Source of the DNA: Phycicoccus sp. M110.8
GTDB taxonomy: Bacteria; Actinomycetota; Actinomycetes; Actinomycetales; Dermatophilaceae
DNA: 64,000 bases
Reading direction: 5' to 3'
Assembly (NCBI RefSeq): GCF_032464895.1
Contig: NZ_JAWDIC010000004.1
Coordinates: forward strand, 186,001 to 250,000
Of the stretch, positions 59,432-64,000 are shown piece after piece (position 1 is the stretch's first letter; each line of letters begins with the position of its first letter). The position numbers and the translations under genes were made by a program. The notes below the pieces were generated by a model. The model saw only the letters and a list, made by a program, of their open reading frames with translations. It did not search any database and had not been told where the DNA came from.

Positions 59432-60154
59432 GTGACCACCGAGCTGCTCTTCCTGCCGATGGGCGTCGCCCTCGGGGCGGTGACCCAGCGGGTCACCGGT
59501 GTCGGCTTCGCCCTCGTGGCGGCCCCGCTGCTGGTGCTGGTGGCGGGCCCGTTCGACGGCGTCATCCTGGCGAACCTGCTCAGCCTGGTCGTCTGCGTGG
59601 TGGTGCTGGCCCGCACCTGGCGTGACGTCGACTGGGGCCGCGGCCTCCTGCTGGTCGTGCCCGCCCTGCTGGCCATCCCCGTCGGTGCGTACGTCGCCCG
59701 CACGGTGCCCGGTCCGGTGCTGCTGCTGGTGATCGGCTCGATCGTGCTCGTCGCCCTGGCCCTGGTACAGCTCAGTGCCCGGGCCCGGATCCTGCACGGC
59801 ACGGCGGGTGCCGTCACCGCCGGCGCCGCCAGCGGCTTCATGAACGTCACCGCCGGAGTCGGCGGACCCGCCATCGTCCTGTATGCCGTGAGCACCCGGT
59901 GGGAGCACCGCCGCTTCGTCGCCACGTTCCAGCTCTACGCGGCCCTGGTGAACACGGCCTCGTTGCTGTCCAAGGGTCGCCCCCACCTCGGCGCCTCCGC
60001 GATCCTCCTGTCGCTGGGCGCGCTGGCGGTCGGGCTGGCCGCGGGGGAGCTGGTCTCGCGCCGGGTCCCGGCCGAGCAGGCCCGCCGCCTCGTCGTGCTG
60101 CTTGCCATGGCCGGCGCCCTGGCCACCGTGGTGAAGGGCCTCCTGGCCCTCTGA
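59432..60154 (+). CDS. TauE/SafE-family exporter, probable sulfolactate export
   Basis: 240 aa with about eight membrane helices. GAVTQRVTGVGFALVAAPLLVL and, in the second half, TAGAASGFMNVTAGVGGPAIVLY are the paired family repeats. The family moves sulfite, sulfoacetate or related sulfonates. It starts 9 bp after the dehydrogenase, so it probably exports the sulfolactate end product. GTG start without a strong ribosome site suggests coupled translation. Last gene of the sulfoquinovose operon. Confidence 0.85.
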   Translation: MTTELLFLPMGVALGAVTQRVTGVGFALVAAPLLVLVAGPFDGVILANLLSLVVCVVVLARTWRDVDWGRGLLLVVPALLAIPVGAYVARTVPGPVLLLVIGSIVLVALALVQLSARARILHGTAGAVTAGAASGFMNVTAGVGGPAIVLYAVSTRWEHRRFVATFQLYAALVNTASLLSKGRPHLGASAILLSLGALAVGLAAGELVSRRVPAEQARRLVVLLAMAGALATVVKGLLAL

Positions 60155-60232
60155 CCTCCCGGACTCCGCTGCGCGCGCATCCTGATGGGGCGGTTGCGTT
60201 TGCCCACGGACGATGGCGGGCACGAAGGGGGC

Positions 60233-62698
60233 ATGAGCGACCGCATTGCCGAACCGTGGGGGACACGCACGCCGTATGCCGCGGGGGAGCGGTGGCCGAC
60301 GCGCGTCGACACCCACCTGGAGGAGGGCCTCGAGCCCGCTGACGTCGACCGCTGGGTGCAGACCGCCTCGATCCTGCACTCCAACGGCGACGGGATGGAC
60401 ATCGCCGTCAAGGACGACCGGATCGTCGGCGTCCGCGGCCGCGAGGTGGACCGGGTCAACCACGGCCGGCTCGATCCCAAGGACGCCTTCGGGTGGCAGG
60501 CGAACAACTCGCCGGACCGGCTCACGAGACCGCTCGTCCGCCGCGACGGCGAGCTCGTCGAGACCGACTGGGAGACCGCCATGTCCGCGGTGGCGGGCCG
60601 GGCCAGGGAGCTGCTCGACGAGCACGGCCCCAGCTCCATCGGGTTCTACACGACCGGCCAGCTCTTCCTCGAGGAGTACTACACGCTCGCGCTCATCGGG
60701 CACGGCGGCATCGGCACCAACCACATGGACGGCAACACCCGCCTGTGCACCGCCACCGCGGCCGAGGCGCTGAAGGAGTCGTTCGGCTGCGACGGGCAGC
60801 CCGGGTCGTACACCGACATCGACTCCGCCGACGTGATCTGCCTCTACGGGCACAACATGGCCGAGACGCAAGTGGTCCTGTGGACCCGGATCCTCGACCG
60901 GCTGGCCGGCCCCAACCCGCCGGCCATCGTCTGCGTCGACCCGCGGCTGACCCCGGTGGCCGAGGCTGCCGGCGCCCACGGCATACACCTCGCGCCGCGG
61001 CCGGGCACGAACGTCGTGCTCATGAACGCCCTGCTCCACGAGCTCGTCGAGAACGGCTGGGTCGACGAGGCGTACGTGCAAGAGCACGCGCTCGGCTACG
61101 ACGAGCTGACCAAGCAGCTCACCGACTACACGCCCGAGCTGGCCGAGGAGATCTGCGACGTCCCGGCGGCCGACGTCCGCCGGGCGGCGCAGGTCATCGG
61201 CACCGCCGAGCGGCTGCTCTCGTCGGTGCTGCAGGGCTTCTACCAGTCGCACCAGGCGACCGCGGCCGCCGTGCAGGTCAACAACATCCACATCCTGCGC
61301 GGAATGCTGGGCAAGCCCGGTTGCGGAGTCCTGCAGATGAACGGGCAGCCGACCGCGCAGAACACGCGCGAGTGTGGGGCCGACGGCGACCTGCCGGCGT
61401 TCCGGAACTGGAGCAACGACGAGCACATCAAGGACCTGGCGAAGGTCTGGAACATCGACCCGATGCAGATCCCGCACTACTCCGCGCCGACCCACCTCAT
61501 GCAGATCCTGCGGTACGCCGAGGACGGCTCGATCCGGTTCCTCTACGTCAGCGGCACCAACCCGGCGGTCTCCCTGCCCGAGCTCCGGCGCATCCGCTCG
61601 ATCCTGTCCCAGGAGCGGCTGTTCCTGGTCGTGCAGGACATCTTCCTGTCCGAGACCGCGCAGCTCGCCGACGTGGTCCTGCCCGCGGCGACCTGGGGGG
61701 AGAAGACCGGCACCTTCACCAACGTCGACCGCACGGTGCACCTGTCGGAGAAGGCTGTCGACCCGCCGGGCGAGGCCCGGCCCGACCTCGACATCTTCGT
61801 CGACTTCGCGCACCGGCTGGGCCTGCAGGACAAGGACGGCCGGCCGCTGGTGAAGTGGTCGACCCCCGAGGAGGCGTTCGAGGCGTGGAAGGAGTGCACC
61901 CGCGGACGGCCGTGCGACTACACCGGCCTCTCCTACGACAAGCTGCGTGGCGGCAGCGGCATCCAGTGGCCCTGCAACGAGGAGCATCCCGACGGCACCG
62001 AGCGGATCTACGAGGACGGGCAGTTCTGGGCGGCGCCGGACTACTGCGAGTCCTACGGCCGCGACCTGGTGACCGGCGCGCCGGTCGAGCCGCAGGAGTA
62101 CAAGGCGCTCAACCCCACCGGCAAGGCGGTCATCAAGGCCGCCGAGTACCTGCCGCCGCACGAGAACATCTCACAGGAGTTCCCGTTCCAGCTGATCACC
62201 GGGCGGACGCTCTACCACTTCCACACCCGCACCAAGACCCGTCGAGCCCCCCAGCTGCAGGCAGCGGCGCCCGAGGTCTGGGTCGAGCTCTCCGCCTCCG
62301 ACGCGGCCGACCGCGGCTGGGAGGAGGGCGACCTGCTGAGGGTGACCACCCCGCGGGGTGAGGTGACCGCCCGGCTGCGCATCAGCGGCATCCGGCCCGG
62401 GGCGCTCTTCCTCCCGTTCCACTACGGCTACTGGGACGAGCCCGGCGGCCACGAGCCGCAGCAGCACGGCCGCGCGGCCAACGAGCTGACCCTCACCGAC
62501 TGGGACCCTGCCTCCAAGCAGCCGCTGTTCAAGACCGCGGCCGCGGCCGTCGAGCGCGTCTCGGCCGGCGGGGGCGAGCCAGCGGCGGCACCGACCACGA
62601 CGGCGTCCCGGCCGGTCACGGCGTCGGTGCCGCCGACGACGGGCGGCCCGTCGGCGCACGTGCACGAGCAGATGGCGACCACGGAGGCGGCACGATGA
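60233..62698 (+). CDS. Molybdopterin oxidoreductase without the N-terminal Fe-S motif
   Basis: 821 aa, DMSO-reductase superfamily of the assimilatory nitrate reductase/formate dehydrogenase branch. The Mo-ligand cysteine is C172 (NTRLCTATAAEALKESFG), with MNGQPTAQNTRECGADGD, DVVLPAATWGEKTGTFTN and ITGRTLYHFHTRT (cofactor-binding C-domain). The four Fe-S cysteines normally before IAVKDDRIVGVRG are absent (WVQTASILHSNGDGMD) and RLCPKG is RLDPKD. A Thr/Pro tail follows residue ~780. It is coupled to the next gene (ATGA). Substrate and electron partner unknown. Confidence 0.85.
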   Translation: MSDRIAEPWGTRTPYAAGERWPTRVDTHLEEGLEPADVDRWVQTASILHSNGDGMDIAVKDDRIVGVRGREVDRVNHGRLDPKDAFGWQANNSPDRLTRPLVRRDGELVETDWETAMSAVAGRARELLDEHGPSSIGFYTTGQLFLEEYYTLALIGHGGIGTNHMDGNTRLCTATAAEALKESFGCDGQPGSYTDIDSADVICLYGHNMAETQVVLWTRILDRLAGPNPPAIVCVDPRLTPVAEAAGAHGIHLAPRPGTNVVLMNALLHELVENGWVDEAYVQEHALGYDELTKQLTDYTPELAEEICDVPAADVRRAAQVIGTAERLLSSVLQGFYQSHQATAAAVQVNNIHILRGMLGKPGCGVLQMNGQPTAQNTRECGADGDLPAFRNWSNDEHIKDLAKVWNIDPMQIPHYSAPTHLMQILRYAEDGSIRFLYVSGTNPAVSLPELRRIRSILSQERLFLVVQDIFLSETAQLADVVLPAATWGEKTGTFTNVDRTVHLSEKAVDPPGEARPDLDIFVDFAHRLGLQDKDGRPLVKWSTPEEAFEAWKECTRGRPCDYTGLSYDKLRGGSGIQWPCNEEHPDGTERIYEDGQFWAAPDYCESYGRDLVTGAPVEPQEYKALNPTGKAVIKAAEYLPPHENISQEFPFQLITGRTLYHFHTRTKTRRAPQLQAAAPEVWVELSASDAADRGWEEGDLLRVTTPRGEVTARLRISGIRPGALFLPFHYGYWDEPGGHEPQQHGRAANELTLTDWDPASKQPLFKTAAAAVERVSAGGGEPAAAPTTTASRPVTASVPPTTGGPSAHVHEQMATTEAAR

Positions 62699-63183
62699 GC
62701 AAGATCCCGATGGCCATCGAGGAGCTGCACCGGTCCGAGAGCGACCTCGCCGCCGACCTGCTGCGGATCTCGGACCGGCACAAGGCCGACCACGAGGTGC
62801 ACCACGTCGCCCGCGACATCGCGCGGTGGTCCCAGCAGCACGTCCGCGAGCTCGCCCGGGTCGGCCGCGACTTCGGCCTCGAGCTGGACCCCGAGCCCCC
62901 GGACGACGTGACGGTCCTCGCCAAGGTCCGCCAGAAGGGCGACGAGCTCCTCGGCCGCCACCACGAGGCGTCGATGCTGCTGCTCGCGGACCTGCGCCAG
63001 GTGCACAAGGACGCGGCCGGCGTCTCGCTGGACTGGGAGGTGCTCGCGCAGACCGCCCAAGCGCTCAAGGAGGAGGAGCTGCTCGAGGTGGCCGAGAAGT
63101 GCCACCCGCAGACCCTGCGGCAGATGCGCTGGGCCAACGCCCACCTCAAGGAGGCCTCCGCCCAGGTGATGGTGACCCCGTGA
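62695..63183 (+). CDS. Helical-bundle protein, hypothetical
   Basis: 162 aa, almost all helix in four segments, rich in His and Glu (EELHRSESDL, RHKADHEVHHVARD, LLGRHHEASMLL, EELLEVAEKCHP). The arrangement recalls ferritin-like or hemerythrin-like four-helix bundles, but no standard metal motif is certain. It overlaps both neighbours (ATGA before, GTGA after), so it is probably a partner of the molybdoenzyme. No name can be given. Confidence 0.6.
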   Translation: MSKIPMAIEELHRSESDLAADLLRISDRHKADHEVHHVARDIARWSQQHVRELARVGRDFGLELDPEPPDDVTVLAKVRQKGDELLGRHHEASMLLLADLRQVHKDAAGVSLDWEVLAQTAQALKEEELLEVAEKCHPQTLRQMRWANAHLKEASAQVMVTP

Positions 63184-63860
63184 ACACCGACGCCGCGCGC
63201 CTCCCCGCGCCGCGCGTCGTCCTGCGACCCTTGGCGACACCACTACCCCTGGGCTTCCTCGGGCTCTTCCTCGCCACGTTCGCGTTCAGCGCCGTACAGC
63301 TCGGGTGGGTGCCGACCGCCCAGGGCCGGACCGTCGCCCTCGGCGTGCTGGTCTTCACCGTGCCGCTCCAGCTGGTGGCCTGCGTGATGGGCTTCCTCGC
63401 GCGCGACCCCGTCGCCGCCACTGGGATGGGCGTCCTGGCCGGCACCTGGGCCGGAGTCGCCCTCGTGACGCGCACCTCGCCCCCCGGCGCGATGAGTGCC
63501 GGGCTCGGCGTGCTCCTGGTCGCGGCCGCCACGGCGATGCTCGTACCCGCGGTAGCCGGGCACGCCAAGGTGGTGGCGAGCGCCGTCATGGCGCTCAGCG
63601 CCGCGCGCTTCGCCGTGACCGGCATCGCCGAGTGGTCGGGGTCGCGGACGTGGCTCACCGCCGCCGGCTGGGTCGGGATCGTGCTCGCCGCCCTGGCGCT
63701 GTATGCCGCGCTCGCGTTCGAGCTCGAGGGGACCAGCGGGCGCGCGGTGCTGCCGCTGCTGCGCCGCGGCAAGGCCGCGGCTGCCATGGGGACGTCGGAG
63801 GGTGGTGGGGAGCCGGTGGGGGACGTCGTCCACGACCCCGGCGTCCGCCAACAGCTCTGA
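63180..63860 (+). CDS. GPR1/FUN34/YaaH-like membrane transporter
   Basis: 226 aa with six membrane helices. The first helix, ATPLPLGFLGLFLATFAFSAVQL, resembles the NPxPLGL motif of acetate/succinate transporters; the cytoplasmic tail (~195-226) is charged. GTG 63180 overlaps the preceding stop, completing a three-gene operon with the molybdoenzyme. A small-carboxylate substrate such as formate or acetate is inferred only from the family. Confidence 0.65.
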   Translation: MNTDAARLPAPRVVLRPLATPLPLGFLGLFLATFAFSAVQLGWVPTAQGRTVALGVLVFTVPLQLVACVMGFLARDPVAATGMGVLAGTWAGVALVTRTSPPGAMSAGLGVLLVAAATAMLVPAVAGHAKVVASAVMALSAARFAVTGIAEWSGSRTWLTAAGWVGIVLAALALYAALAFELEGTSGRAVLPLLRRGKAAAAMGTSEGGGEPVGDVVHDPGVRQQL

Positions 63861-63889
63861 CGGCGTCGGGCCCGCGCTCGACCGCGCGC

Positions 63890-64000
63890 TAGACTCCGAG
63901 CCGATGGCGGTGGGGCTCGCCGACAACCGCAGCGCACGCGCTGCCAACAGTCCCTGCTGGAGTCCTGTGCACCCTCGACCCGGTAGGAGACCCATGCCCG
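63890..64000 (+). CDS. Promoter, leader and first codons of the next gene
   Basis: A -10-like TAGACT at 63890-63895 is followed by a ~90-base leader with no recognised structure. GGTAGGAGA then lies four bases before ATG 63994, the first codon of a gene that runs off the right edge (only ATG CCC visible). No function can be given. Confidence 0.4.

Noticed and set aside
57908-62161. A 1417-codon minus-strand open frame opposite the dehydrogenase, exporter and molybdoenzyme genes
   Set aside because: It is an antisense shadow of three well-supported genes in GC-rich DNA, with low-complexity Arg/Gly/Val composition and no family motif.

Overview
The window is high-GC actinobacterial DNA. Gene content, such as the coproporphyrin-dependent haem genes, LigD-type ligase, DUF4349 lipoprotein and BTAD regulator, suggests a Micrococcales bacterium near the Intrasporangiaceae (Janibacter, Terrabacter, Phycicoccus). 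That placement is inference, because no rRNA gene is present. Many genes appear to be leaderless: a -10-like hexamer (nAnnnT) lies exactly six bases before the start codon. Neighbouring genes often overlap as ATGA or GTGA. The heptamer GTATGCC/GGCATAC is strongly over-used outside the mobile island.

Layout. 0-12.8 kb is core: a divergent SDR/XRE-regulator pair, hemE, a DUF4349 lipoprotein, cgoX-chdC-ctaG (haem synthesis and oxidase assembly), msrB, ligD, a hydrolase, a RibD-like reductase and zapE. 12.73-20.98 kb is an integrative element inserted in the 3' end of zapE. Its 13-bp att core is present at both ends, the element supplies a recoded zapE C-terminus, and the original end is stranded beside attR. 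It carries excisionase, a winged-helix protein, small genes, one HK97-type capsid gene with no other virion genes, a cargo block that includes a TIR/transmembrane protein coupled to a small membrane protein, and a tyrosine integrase. It looks like a capsid-encoding phage satellite with possible defence cargo.

21-28 kb: PPK2, an AidB-like acyl-CoA dehydrogenase, a BrkB-like membrane protein, a tRNA-Gly/Cys/Val cluster, and a two-component system facing a secreted protein gene. 28.3-33 kb: a copper locus (DUF305 lipoprotein, multicopper oxidase, SHOCT protein, response regulator and sensor kinase) with two tandem-repeat boxes resembling the Corynebacterium CopR site. 33-47 kb: stress, transport and regulatory genes, including a frameshifted alkylsulfatase, an MFS-thioredoxin-SDR operon behind a CsoR/CstR-like operator, a BTAD regulator, a PhzF protein, and a MarR regulon whose MFS gene carries two frameshifts.

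47-60.2 kb is a coherent sulfoquinovose (sulfoglycolysis) locus: DeoR regulator, PfkB kinase, YihT-type aldolase, fucose-isomerase-like enzyme, ABC importer lacking an ATPase gene, GH31 glycosidase, M24-like protein, semialdehyde-type dehydrogenase and TauE/SafE exporter. The inferred route takes imported sulfoquinovosides through sulfoquinovose, sulfofructose and its phosphate to sulfolactaldehyde plus DHAP, then sulfolactate for export. Two parts are atypical: the GH31 enzyme resembles YicI rather than YihQ, and the M24-like protein has lost metal-ligand motifs. 60.2-63.9 kb is a three-gene operon: a molybdopterin oxidoreductase lacking the usual Fe-S cysteines, a helical-bundle protein and a GPR1/FUN34/YaaH-like transporter.
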